From positions 24,800,001-24,864,000 of the forward strand of contig OZ231128.1 of the NCBI GenBank assembly GCA_965153355.1: a stretch of 64,000 bases of DNA. Direction: 5' to 3'. Positions 11,928-27,556 of the stretch are shown here, piece after piece; position 1 is the stretch's first letter; each line of letters starts with the position of its first letter. The notes under the pieces were generated by a model that saw only the letters and a program-made list of their open reading frames with translations, was not told where the DNA came from and did not search any database. A program made the position numbers and the translations under genes. This DNA is from Flaccisagitta enflata. Lineage: Eukaryota > Chaetognatha > Sagittoidea > Aphragmophora.

Positions 11928-12126
11928 GTTGGAACAGTATTTCATTACGCGCATTTACCATGCTCACACTTGACAAGTACACTCTTAGAAATAGACGTAA
12001 AAGGCTGTATTTCATAAATGAAACAGCGAGTCAAAGGGTGACTAGTAAGAGTCAATTGATATAAGAGGCAATGAATATTGTAATACATAAGACTCGAAGC
12101 ATGACCAAGCGCCACATTTACATGGA

Positions 12127-12258
12127 AACAAGGCCATTTGGGCCAAGTAGGTGCGCCGTGTCGATCGTCAAACGTATGCGTTACCCGACCAACCAACCAA
12201 CCGACCAACCGACAGACAGAGCTAGACGGACACAGGGATGCTTTGGCGCATCTAAAAA
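12127..12258 (+). mobile_element. HINE-like short dispersed element, copy 3
   Basis: Begins ACAAGGCCATTTGGGCCAAG, then GGTGCGCCGTGTCGATCGTC, then an ACCAACCAACCGACC core. It ends with the hairpin GATGCTTTGGCGCATC followed by TAAAAA. Confidence 0.8.
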
Positions 12259-12513
12259 TGGAAATTAGAATACATGTATACAATGTAAAGAGAGGGAACA
12301 TAAAAGATTATGCATTCATTCTCTGAAGGTGGTTTCCGGCAATTTTGCCCACAGAGTTCATGGCTCATTGCTCAGAGGAATCCGTCAGAGCCGACCTATT
12401 GTATTGAATTTTCTCCAAAACAAGATAAAAGAAATAAAAGTCGCAAAAGCGCTAGATGGTCAGCGGTACCCGTGCCCTGCCTAACTAGGTTGTGTTTGAA
12501 GTTGAAGGGGAAG

Positions 12514-13058
12514 CAGGGCTGCGGCCCAGAGGGGGTCGATGACCTATGCTTTGACACATATGGGGAATTTTCGCCTTCTCTTGCATCCGTCCGTCCTTCT
12601 GTCAGTCCGTTCCCCCCCCCCCCCCGCAGTCTCGAGGCTCGAATCCAAGTGCCAAGACCCAAATCTCAGCCTCATGGCCCAAATCCTAGCCTCAAGGCCC
12701 AAATTCTAGCCTGGAGGCTAGGATCTGCTTCTCTTGGCTGGGATTTGGGCCTCAAGGCTGGGATTTGGGCCTCCGGACTAGGACTTGGGCCTCCAGGCTA
12801 GGATTTGGGCCACGAGGCTGGGATTTGGGTCTTGGGACTGGGATTTGAGCCTTGAGCCGAGGGGGGGACAGACGGACAGTTGGACGGACGGACGGACGGA
12901 CTGACGGACAGATGGAATGATGGACGGACGGACAGACGGACGGACGGATGGACAGACGGACGAACGGACTACAAAAGGATGGATGGACGGATGGACGGAC
13001 GGACGGAGGAGAAAGAGAAAATTCCCCAAATGTGTGAAAGTATAGGTCATCGCTGCCC
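12514..13058. mobile_element. Foldback element 2 with mirrored minisatellite arms
   Basis: Outer ends are inverted copies: CAGGGCTGCGGCCC and GATGACCTATGCTTTGACAC on the left, TATAGGTCATCGCTGCCC on the right. Going inward from each end the order is the same: a TCCG/GACG tetranucleotide block, a C-run or G-run, then a ~20-bp minisatellite. That minisatellite reads CTCAAGGCCCAAATTCTAGC on the left and as its reverse complement on the right. The whole element can fold into one hairpin about 250 bp long. Confidence 0.85.
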
Positions 13059-13127
13059 AAAAAGGGGACCAACTGACCAACGGACTGACATAGCGGGGTA
13101 TAGAGTTGCGTATCCCGCGACTAAATA
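13059..13127 (+). mobile_element. HINE-like element, 3' end only
   Basis: A short GACC/GACG core followed by the terminal hairpin GTTGCGTATCCCGCGAC and TAAAT. It abuts foldback element 2, so one has probably inserted into or truncated the other. Confidence 0.65.
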
Positions 13128-13690
13128 ATGGCAGAGGATGGCGACCATATAGTTAACTAAGACATCAGATTTGGTACCTCAATGAGGTCAATGAATAGGA
13201 GGGTATACAGAACTGAAGCAGGACTGCCTTATAGATAGACTCAGAATTGGGCAAAGATAATGAAAAAAAATCTACAAGAATAGTCCAAAAGATACTATCT
13301 ATTTCCTCAAAGTCAAAGTCCTCAGGACCACTACAAAATGACCTTTCCTGCCATGTACAAATCTTACTTAATGAATTCTCGTTGTCCGTGGGATGATGAA
13401 TATTTATCGGGAAAAAAGTCGAAGTCTGTCTTCGACTTTTTGACATATTCGAGAGAAACGGGGTTTTCATTTTCTTATGAGGAAGTTGGGAATCTCCTAG
13501 GGCTGATTGAGGCCTCCAATGAAATTGATAGGGTAAGTAAATTTGATAATTCTCTTTCATTTGGCGCCAAGCAGAATGCCCTACGGCAAATAGTTTTTGT
13601 GTTATGAATTTTTAAAGATTTATTTACAAAAAATTCAAATTGATTTTTTTTCGATTTTTTATGATTTTAAGTAGGATCAATAAAGGAGTG
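13128..13690. other. No gene recognised
   Basis: Short open frames on both strands, with no recognised domain. The motif TTTGGCGCCAAGCAGA near 13560 resembles AATGGCGCCAACCAGA near 25690, which hints at another dispersed repeat. Confidence 0.5.
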
Positions 13691-13699
13691 TAATTAAGT

Positions 13700-14110
13700 T
13701 TGTTTGAGCATGCAAATACAAGAAAACATGTTTATGAGCATAACTGCTCATCTGTGAGGGTGTTTTTGAGCATTTTTGCTCATTTAGCTCATTTAGCGCA
13801 ATCTGTTTTTTTTATTTGAAATGCGATGAATAAATAGATGTTTTGATACATGTTTTAGCATGCAAATACAAGAAAGCATGTCAGTGAGCAGAGCTGCTCA
13901 TCTGTGTTTTTGAGTATTTTAGCTCATTTAGCTCAGTTAGCTCAATCATTTTCTGATTTTTAAGGGCATAAATAAATGTTTTGATGTGAGAATGCAAATA
14001 CAAGAAAGCATATCAGTGAGCATAGCTGGTTGTGTGGTTGAGTGATTTTGAGCATTTTAGCTCATCTAGCTCACTTGGCCCTGTCCTATTTTTTTCTGAT
14101 TTTCAGTGCA
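13700..14110. repeat. Imperfect ~140-160-bp tandem repeat, 3 copies
   Basis: Each copy contains GCAAATACAAGAAAGCATGT, GTGAGCATAGCTGCTCATCT and a TTTTAGCTCATTTAGCTCA block. Copies start near 13700, 13860 and 13990. Confidence 0.8.
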
Positions 14111-14332
14111 ATCAATTGCTTTTGATTTGATCTAACAAATAGAAAGATTTGCAGTGACTGAAAATAAAAACTTGGTGAAAAGTGACCAACGCTTACGACT
14201 TTTTTCCTCACGGCGACAGCCGCCATTACTGGTAAACAACCCTTGTATTTGTGTTTGACCCTTATTTCAATGAAAATGATCAGGATTCAGGAAGCGATAG
14301 CTTTTTGATGTTCTCTTTAAAATTTCACCAAA

Positions 14333-14338
14333 TTTATT
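14333..14338 (-). promoter_or_regulatory. Candidate polyadenylation signal of the 7TM gene
   Basis: AATAAA on the minus strand, about 55 bp past the stop codon of the receptor gene. Confidence 0.45.
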
Positions 14339-14392
14339 GGAAACCCTGTTAATGATAAGAGCCTTTTATGTTTTTCTCATATTTCTTCGACA

Positions 14393-15484
14393 CTATTCAC
14401 CACTTTTGCAGGCAAATGCATTTCTTAGTTTAGGAAATAATATTAAGTAACCAAAAATATGCAAAAAAGAGGCGAGAGAGAAAAACCCGGCGCTAAGATT
14501 GTTTATCGCCATTTCGTCATCCAACAAATTCTCTTGTTTGCAATTATTTGCCTCGTAAAATCGCGGCAATATATACAGAGGAACATCGTGGCCTATCAAT
14601 ATCAAGTTAACAATCAATGGAATATAGACGAAAATGCCCAGAGATTGATAAACTTGGGCTCTGTCGTTTCTGTTGGTCAATTGTAAGGAGGTTTGCAGCT
14701 TTGTCTTAACGGAATGGCCAATCTTAACAACGGCGATTGTATACAATATCTTGATGATGCCAATTTTCACAAACGAGAACCAACCACTACCGCGAAAGAA
14801 TTTGGGATATACTGAAAACTCGTAGGTATAAGCGAGTTGATATGTGCAGAAAATTGCATTGGCTACTTTGTCGCCGCTTAGAACGAAACTGACGCACGCG
14901 CCTATGACCACCATCTTAACCACGTTTTTACCAGAACTGAATGATTCGTATTTGAATGAGTTGCAAATCATAACGTGGACATCGATACTTTGCATAAGCG
15001 ACAGGAAATAGTGATTGATGTAGAGGAATTCTTGAAACAGTGCTAAGGTAATTTTGGATAATTGAAAAAAGTAATATTCGCTGTTGATTATTTTGGATAA
15101 CGCCTCAAATGATGTATTTTCTTTGATCCACAACTGAAAAACCATAAAAATGGACATATACAAAACCACGCAAATTTGTTGAAGAATGGTGAAGATTCTT
15201 CTGGGGCCTTTGAGTTTCCACGCCAGTAACGGTAATACGCTAATGCTTAATCCGGCGCATAAACACATCATCGTTACGCAAGGAATGATGATGCTGTTCC
15301 TTGATTCTCGACGCCGCTTAAAGCATTCGTAAGAGTTAGAACCTAAAATCAAGAATGTAGGAATGTGATAATCTCAGATGGCATTATATTGACTGAAAAC
15401 AACCATCACTTCCAATTTTCTAAAAGTGTGATATGTCATGGTTCAAAACGGATACGCAAAAAAGTGTTACTGACCTTCAGGCAT
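14393..15484 (-). CDS. Orphan seven-transmembrane receptor, two exons
   Basis: Predicted polytopic plasma-membrane protein of 319 aa, probably a G-protein-coupled receptor. Seen: a 950-nt open exon (15342 down to 14393) preceded by the acceptor TTGATTTTAG. A 10-nt first coding exon (15484-15475) encodes MPE plus one base and ends in the donor GTCAGT. The phase-1 join gives an uninterrupted 960-nt CDS. Hydrophobic segments lie at about residues 20-46, 54-76, 98-128, 144-169, 191-212, 235-262 and 284-307, with a short N-terminus and a basic C-terminal tail. There is no obvious DRY or NPxxY motif. The nearest echo of the latter is GYLILFP at the end of TM7. I do not recognise the family or ligand. 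It could also be another 7TM class. The micro-exon start is an inference from phase and splice consensus. Confidence 0.7.
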
Positions 15485-15499
15485 AAAGTGTTCATACAA

Positions 15500-15720
15500 C
15501 ATATTCGTCTCATTCTTTGATAAGCTGAACAAAAAATCACAAGCTGGTTTAAGATGAGGAGGATAACTTCGATAGCACGTATGTATATCCATGATATCAA
15601 GCTGGTTGAAGACGAGGGGGATAACTTTGTTAGCAGGTTATCTATATCCATGTTATCAGGCTGGTTGAATATAAGGGGATAACTTCTTTAGCAGGTATCT
15701 ATATCCATGATATCAAGCTT
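15500..15720. repeat. ~60-bp tandem repeat, 3-4 copies
   Basis: The unit contains GATATCAAGCTGGTTGAAGA and GCAGGTATCTATATCCAT. It lies just upstream of the 7TM gene start and may overlap its 5' UTR or promoter. Confidence 0.8.
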
Positions 15721-15724
15721 GATT

Positions 15725-15890
15725 CCTTGCTATATCAGTAAAAATAAGTTTGAAATATCTAATTACTGCCTTGATTTGATTTTGCTAATCAGTACTGTGC
15801 AAATAAGTGAAAATAAGTTTGAAATATCTGATAACTGCCTTGATTTGATTTTGCTAATCAGCACTGAGCTAATCAGTACTGTGCAAAACG
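15725..15890. repeat. ~70-bp direct repeat, 2 copies
   Basis: The unit contains AAAATAAGTTTGAAATATCT and TGCCTTGATTTGATTTTGCT. The two copies are close to identical. Confidence 0.8.
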
Positions 15891-16626
15891 GTTATGCTTA
15901 GTCTGTTTCTTAGTAGAGCCGTCAGAACTGCATTTCTTTCTGCCATAACTGTGAAAAAAAAATGCTGGATATTACCATTTTAAAACAAGACACAAATAAC
16001 TGAGAGGCTGGAAACTGGCAAGACGGCGTAAGAGAGCGAGACCTTTAGCCTGATAGACTGATCTACTTAGTGACTTACCGGCAGACTGCCCCCCCCCCCC
16101 ACAATACGAAGGGCACAATCCATCCCCTCATTTCACTACCCCGACTGCAATACTTGAATACATTTGAACTTGACTATTATGAAACTAAAATTGGGTTGCA
16201 CAACTTACTTACTAATAATCTGACTGAATGACGGACTGACTGATCGATGGCTGACACTTGAAAGGTGAGTACAGCAACGTGAAAGAACGTAAAAGGCTTC
16301 AAAGGACAGAGTTTGAGAATCTTAAAACTTTTTATCACCACTATTAGAAATTTTTTCGGTTCTATACAAAAAACGATAAGGCGGAACTGAATGATGGAAG
16401 GTGTCCACTGTAGCGACTTTCAACTGTCACGTTTACTAATACTCGCTGCAAAATCAATTAGTTGGAAATCTACTTTCAATGTAAAATGCAAAATTTGAAT
16501 CTAATTATGATGCTTTCAAAATGAGTCAAGATGAAAATCAAACAAAGCTGATTAAATCAAGGAAAAACAAGGCCGAACGTAGCGTTTTCACAGCAGACAC
16601 GCCTAACAGCAGATATATCTAAGGGT
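15891..16626. other. No gene recognised
   Basis: Mixed sequence with a C-run at 16090-16100. Nothing is recognised. Confidence 0.5.
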
Positions 16627-16934
16627 TAGGGTGGTCAGGAATTGGGTCAAATTTCGTATATAGATATACTTGGGCCCTTTGCATCAATATCTACTAAAAG
16701 AAGGATTTCTCACAAGTTGGGGTGTGAAATCAAATAAAACCTTGTCGGCAAAACCATAGGCTTGCTATGGGGATTTTTTCATTGACATAAGGAGCCCATA
16801 GTATTGCCGCCATGGTTTAATCTTCAAATTCAGACCTCTACTCGTGGGAAAAACCTTCTCATTTGGTACATTTTTATGCAAAAAACTAGAGTATATCATT
16901 TTTTGAAATTTGACCCTATTTCACGACCACCCTA
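16627..16934. mobile_element. hAT-like MITE (308 bp)
   Basis: Terminal inverted repeat TAGGGTGGTC, extending imperfectly through GGGTCAAATTTC. The flanking 8-mers are CTAAGGGT on the left and CTAAGGGC on the right, a 7 of 8 match as expected of a hAT-type target duplication. The interior is non-coding. Confidence 0.75.
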
Positions 16935-17256
16935 CTAAGGGCATGGTTTCTTAACGATGATTGGTTTGTATTCATACATTAAGTGGAGTAGATGAACATA
17001 GAACAAAAAAAGAAAGTAACAACAGTCAGTGGCAGATAATGGCTACACGTGTAAGGAGCGATTCAAGACTCCTGAGACAAATTTTGATCGCTGCTTCTTG
17101 ACCATTTGCTCCTATGTGGGTCGATTAAGAAAACTCTGGGGCGCTGTAACTGAATCCAACCAGCAATAACCAAATATTTTACAGAATTGAGAGTTGTATG
17201 CTACTCTGAATTGTCTCCTTTTATCTCTGTTTGCAACTTCAACAACTTCAATAGCG
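16935..17256. other. No gene recognised
   Basis: Short unique stretch between two mobile elements. Confidence 0.5.
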
Positions 17257-17424
17257 AGATTTTGGCCTTGAGGCTAGGATTTTGGCCTTGAGGCTAGGAT
17301 TTCGGTTACAAGACTGGGAATTGGGTCTCGAGACTGGGAGGGGGGAGTACGGACGGACTTAGAAGGAGAAAATTCCCCATATGTGTGAAAGCTTAGGTCA
17401 TCGACCCTTTCGGGGCCGCTGCCC
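17257..17424. mobile_element. Foldback element 3, right half only
   Basis: Two to three minisatellite units (TTTTGGCCTTGAGGCTAGGA), a G-run, a GGACGG remnant and the family right terminus (TAGGTCATCGACCC, then GGGGCCGCTGCCC). The left arm is missing. Confidence 0.75.
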
Positions 17425-17663
17425 AAAAAGGAGGAAAGAGAAGCTGAGGAAGCGGAGGAAGTGGAGGAAGTGGAGGAAGGTCGTCGCTGTCTGGAAATTC
17501 ATTAGAGAGTCAAAGTTATTAGAACAGTTTTGACGGATATGTATTCTCTCTCTGAGATGGCTTTTGCTCATCCTTTATCTTCTCATTACTTTGTCTTTTA
17601 CTTCCTTTCATTATTTGTTTTACTTTCCTTACTTGTTCCTTACTAATGAATTTGGATCTGTGA

Positions 17664-17724
17664 GTCGTTGTTTGTTTGTTTGTTTGTTTGTTTGTTTGTT
17701 TGTTTGTTTGTTTGTTTGTTTGTT

Positions 17725-17808
<84 letters not shown>
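17664..17808. repeat. Compound (TTTG)n (TG)n microsatellite
   Basis: About 16 TTTG units followed by about 39 TG units. Confidence 0.97.
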
Positions 17809-17811
<3 letters not shown>

Positions 17812-17914
17812 GTGTGCGTTTAAGCCGATTGGTGGCGTCGGCAGATATCAGGGGAAAATGTATGCTACTCGGCAGGATAGAAGAACATACACGCCTGCAC
17901 CCTGCTATGTCGGT

Positions 17915-18103
<189 letters not shown>

Positions 18104-18232
18104 GATTTCATCTTTCTCCTAGCCATATGTTATAGGTCGATTTAACTTTTTTCTTAGTCTGCGTTTTTCTTCATTTTTCTTTTGCCTTCTTTGGGAATCT
18201 TTGCCTTCTTTTGTAGGTCGAGTGCATCCGAC

Positions 18233-18408
18233 TTTGCTTTCTTTCTTAGTCGCGGACACGCGACTCTATAAGCCACTTATCGGTCCCTCGTTCCGTCCAT
18301 TCGTCCGCCCGTCTGTCCCTCGGTCATAAACTTGTTAATTGAGGTTGCTACTCCTGCCCATTGCCCACTGCCGCGACTGAGGTAGTTGTGTATTTGGCCT
18401 AGTTCCAC
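18233..18408 (-). mobile_element. HINE-like short dispersed element, copy 4
   Basis: On the plus strand it starts with the hairpin GTCGCGGACACGCGAC, has a GTCC/GTCG core and ends GTATTTGGCCTAGTT. This is the same layout as copies at 53295 and 62591. Confidence 0.75.
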
Positions 18409-18432
18409 TTCGACCGACGCATCGAGAGTCTA

Positions 18433-18723
<291 letters not shown>

Positions 18724-18974
18724 CTTCTTTTCTCCATCTCATCCTAGCTACCTGTCAAGGACAGGCATTTTTCTTTCATTCTTCTCCTTTTCACTCTTGA
18801 TCTATCTCTCTTTCTTTTGCATTCCCTTCTTTCAATGCTGTTCATTCTACTCAATTCAAGGAGTTGAGTCGTGACTCGGCGTATTAACGAGGGTCACGCG
18901 GAAAAACACTTGTTCTAAAATAATGCGAAAAAAAGCATGAAAAGGCCTACTTTCAGTTTGCCAAGTGTGATATG

Positions 18975-19780
18975 AATTGCGAAGGCGCAGCGAGGATGCA
19001 AAGGCACAGCCCGGATGCAAAGACGCTGTCGGGATGTGAAGGCGCAGCCAGCATGTGAAGGCGCAACCAGGGTGCGAAGGCACAGCCAGGATGCAAAGGC
19101 ACCACCATTTTGCAAAGGCGCAGCCAGGATGCAAGGGCGGAGCCGGGATGCAAAGGCGAAGCCAGGATTAAAAGGCGCAGCTGGGATGCAAAGGAACAGC
19201 CAGGATGCAAAGCCGCAGCCAGAATGCAACGGCGCAGCCAGAATGTGAAGATGCAGCCAGGATGCAAAAGTGCAGCTGGGATACAGAGGCACAGTTGGGA
19301 TGCAAAGGCACAGCCAGGACACAAAGGCACAGCCGGGATGCAAAGGCACAGCCGGGATGCAAAGGCGCAGCCAGGATGCAAAGGCGCAGCCTGGATGCAA
19401 AGGCACAGCCGGGATGCAAAGGCGCAGCCGGGATGCAAAGGCACAGCCGGGATGCAAAGGCGCAGCCAGGATGTGAATGCGTAGTCAGGATGGGAAAGCA
19501 CAACAGGGATGCAAAGGCGCAGCGGGGTTGCAAAAGTGCAGCCGGGATGCAAAGGTGTGGCCAGGATGCAAAGGCGGAGCTGGGATGCAAAGGTGCAGCT
19601 GGGATGCAAAGGCGCAGCCAAGATGCAAAGGTGCGGCCGGGATGCAAAGGCGCAGCCTGAGTGCAAAGGTGTAGCCAGAATGCAAAGGCGCAGCCAGGAT
19701 GCAAAAGCGCAGCCAAGATGGGAAGGCACCGCCAGGATGCAAAAGCGCAGCCGAGATGCAAAGGCGCAGCCCAGATACGA
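18975..19780. repeat. 18-bp minisatellite, about 44 copies
   Basis: Unit GGATGCAAAGGCGCAGCC with variants. 18 is a multiple of three, so all frames without a stop stay open. This yields long hexapeptide-repeat frames on both strands. No start context, splice site or flanking domain suggests that either is translated. Confidence 0.95.
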
Positions 19781-19789
19781 AATTAACAT

Positions 19790-20985
19790 AGTGAGATTTG
19801 GACGCGCAAGCAATTCCTTTGATCCCACCACCCCTAAAAATCTATATTGATATTTTTATACTGGCAATAAGGCAGCTTCACTGTAAGGCACATTATTGTC
19901 CTGTCCTTGAGACATGCGACTCAATTCAAGTATGCTCTTTATCAGCACAAATTTGGAAACGAGATACGAGTTTACTTCTTGTTTAGTGTTTACTTAATTC
20001 AAAATCCGACAAACGAAGTACATGTGCATTCAAATTTCGATGAAATATCTAAGACAAATACGATACTAAAGAGACGATAGATCACGACAGCATTTTAAAG
20101 CGGGTCAGGGTCAACTAGAATCACTGTTGGGTATGGTTTCTTGACAATGTTACCCTCGGGTGATTTGTTGAATTTTGGTTAAAAAAGTAACAATCATTGC
20201 CTTAACTTTTTTTGGTAAGTTGTTTACTTTTGGGTTAGATTGAGAAGGAGTGTCTTTCAGATTCTGTTTTATTGAAAACTAGGAGTATTAACTAGTCAGT
20301 GAGGGCTCACAAGGCCCTCTTCCATTTATTTTAGTTTGGATATAGTGAGGGATATTGTTCCACTTTTCATAGCTCACCATTTGTTTAAGATCGTGGTGTG
20401 CTGCCCAGTGCTCACTCACCCGTTCTAAAATTATGGTTAAGAGAAGAGGATGAGCTTATGTATTCATTCTGCAATCACAATTATGAGCAATTTGAAAAAC
20501 ATTTTTATTCTGATAAACAAGACAAAAATGCTCATAGAATTCATGGAAACTTGGGGGACAGGTGACGATCGAAATGAAAGAAAGAAGAAGAAGTTTAGTG
20601 TAAGTGAAAGCGAGAGGATTGGCCTCATGTGAGTCCAGTGCGGATATTCAGATAATGTAATGCCAACGAGGAAATACTTGTAAATCGACAAACCCGCTAA
20701 ATACTTAAAATTTTCGAGTCGATCATTCGAAGGAGCTTGGAAAGCAAAGCAAGTGAAAATGTTAATGCATGATGAACATCAATTTCTTGATTCCAATTGT
20801 ATTGCTTAAAAATTTAAATTGATTCTTTTGCCATGTTTTCCTAACAAATGAAAAGATGTGCCCATGCAATCAACTCATGACAGCTGGCATAATTTTTCTG
20901 ATCGCTCAAACTGGACAGGAACAAACTGAAAAATATTGAGTTATTCCAAGCTCTTTGAAAATAAAAATCAATATAACAGTAGATA
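19790..20985. other. No gene recognised
   Basis: Unique-looking AT-rich sequence. GGCAGCTTCACTGTAAGGCA near 19871 resembles the inverse of sequence near 38225, so a dispersed repeat may be present. Confidence 0.5.
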
Positions 20986-21575
20986 CAGGGTGATCAATCT
21001 CAAAGTGGGAAATGTATTAGGCTTACATTCCTATATGCATCAAGTCTGTGGTCTGAGATCAATTTCCTTTCATAGTACTATGTTTGACGTTTATTGTGTT
21101 AAAATTTCATTGGTTTAGCTTGAATAGTTTGACCACAACATCAATTTGAAGTAAAACAATGATTTACAGTTTTAGCTGAAAATCTAGTGAGAATTTCAAA
21201 GCAGATTTTCTTGAAATTCCTCTTGTCTTTCAATGACTTGAGCTACAGTTGCCTGATTGGTCTCAAATCAAAGATATTTGCATAATCTTTCATTTGAAAC
21301 CAATTTGAAGTCTACAGCTCAAGTTAATTGGAGATGAAAGCAATTTTAAAAAAATCCGTTTTGAAAATCAAACAAGATTTTAAGCTAAAACTGTAAATGA
21401 TTGTTTTACTTCATATTAATGTTGTGGTCAACCTATTTAAGCTAAACCAATGAAATTTTAACATAAATAAACGTCAAACATAGTGCTATAAAAGATAATT
21501 GATCTCAGACCATAGACATGATGCATACAGGAATGTAAGCTTAATACTTTTCCCACTTTGAGATTGATCACCCGG
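20986..21575. mobile_element. Palindromic MITE (590 bp), TA target
   Basis: The left end CAGGGTGATCAATCTCAAAG is mirrored by CTTTGAGATTGATCACCCGG on the right, and TA flanks both. The inversion extends over most of the element (for example TGGTCTGAGATCAATT and its mirrored copy). TA target and CAGG ends suggest a Tc1/mariner-type mobiliser. Non-coding. Confidence 0.88.
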
Positions 21576-21794
21576 TACTTGGCCAATTATCATGGTACAG
21601 GATCTTGGGCATTTTATAGTGAAGATACCTCGTTATTCTTTTTCGAGAGAGTTACTTAGTAGAATGTTGGTTAGTTTCAAAAGACACGCAAAACTGGATA
21701 CACAGCTATCCCAATGGGGAAAGGGCCATATTTGAGGAAACTAGAGTATTTGAGCACGACCAGTGGGGTTAAAGATTGCAAAGAAATCAAGTAA

Positions 21795-21873
21795 AACAAG
21801 TAAAACGTGACGAACCGACCAACCGACGGACGGATGGACAAAGCAGGGTGTAGAATCAAGTAAAGCGCTACTA
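21795..21873 (+). mobile_element. HINE-like element, 3' fragment
   Basis: AACGTGACGAACCGACC, a GACGGACGG core, GTGTAGAATC and then a degraded end AAGCGCTACTAAAAA. Confidence 0.55.
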
Positions 21874-21934
21874 AAAATCGTTTATAGCTTACAAATGTGT
21901 GTGCCCTCTTTGCTTAATGAGATTCGTTTCCAAT

Positions 21935-22115
21935 GACATGTCATGTCATGTCATGTCATGTCATGTCATGTCATGTCATGTCATGTCATATCATGTCATG
22001 TCATGTCATGTCATGTCATGTCATGTCATGTCATGTCATGTAATGTTATTTCATGACATTTTATGTCATTTCATGTCATCTCATGTCATTTCATATCATC
22101 TCTTGTCTTGTCTTG
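21935..22115. repeat. (ATGTC)n pentanucleotide array
   Basis: About 35 units of TCATG, decaying toward the right. It ends about 5-10 bp beyond the serpin stop codon, so it would form nearly all of the serpin 3' UTR. Confidence 0.93.
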
Positions 22116-22120
22116 TCATG

Positions 22121-26530
<4,410 letters not shown>

Positions 26531-26788
26531 CGCAGATCAAACTATTAGAGGATTAAAGTTTTAAGTCAATTTCGCCGTAAGTGAACTCATGTGGAACTTA
26601 CTGAAAATGTGTAGACGCCCTTTCAAAAACTAAGAAAATATTCATTTTTGCATCAGGTTTGCTATTTAAAAGTTGTTAAGAACTGATAAAAAAATGATAG
26701 TTATTCTACATGCTTTCCATGGGCGAAAAAAATGATATGAGTATCAGACGTGGTCAATTTTGCAATAAGTAGACTTACATGACAGCTA
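26531..26788. other. Serpin upstream region, nothing specific recognised
   Basis: The 5' flank of the serpin. No TATA box is assigned with confidence. Confidence 0.4.
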
Positions 26789-27556
26789 CAGTATGTTTTT
26801 TCACGTTTGTAAAATTCTATGACCACATAACTCAAAAAGTAGTAGAGATAATTGACTTCTGAAAAAAGTTCCTGGAAGCTATGAGAGATGCATTTTATGA
26901 TGTGTAACTCCCAGGACTTTTTGACAAAAATCTGAACCTCTTGACACAGGTAGAAATGTTGATCAAAAACAGTAAAATAAGCTATTATTTTAGGTTCTTA
27001 GCTGGACTTTTTTGTTTAAATTAATCTCATTTTTGAATAGATTGAGCTACAGATACCAGATTGGTCTCAAATTAAAGCAAATTTACAGTAGTTTTAAGAA
27101 ATTCAGTAGGGAAAACTTTTTTTTCAATGGAATGACACCGTAGGCGTAAAGAAAAACTTGTTTCTCAATCAAAGCTCTGATCAAGAGTTTATTCATTGTT
27201 CACAATAATCTAAGATATCAAATGAGCATTTCAACTCACGTTTTCCTAAAAACTACTTCAAAATATCTTCCATCTGAGACCAATCTGGTGTCAGTAGCTC
27301 AAACCGTTTCGAAATGAGAGCAATTTAAAGGGAAACAGTCCAATTGACAAAGTTTTGCAAATGGATGATTTGAATATAATCACATCTTGCTCTGAATATG
27401 TTCTAAGGATCAAATTTTTGTAAAATAGTCCTGGTATTCACGTATCAGAAAATGCATCTAACATACCTTCCAGGAACTTTTTACAGAAATTGATTATCTC
27501 AATTACTTTTCAAGTAACATCGTCATAGAATTTTACAAACGAGAAAAAACATACTG
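26789..27556. mobile_element. Palindromic Tc1/mariner-type MITE (768 bp)
   Basis: The left end CAGTATGTTTTTTCACG and right end CGAGAAAAAACATACTG are mirrored, with TA on both sides. Inner blocks (CAGGAACTTTTT, AATTGATTATCTC) repeat inverted. Non-coding. It lies about 260 bp upstream of the serpin start codon. Confidence 0.88.

Noticed and set aside
18953-19850. Hexapeptide-repeat proteins on both strands over the 18-bp minisatellite
   Set aside because: An 18-bp unit without stops opens several frames automatically. The frames end at the array borders and have no signal peptide, domain or exon partner.
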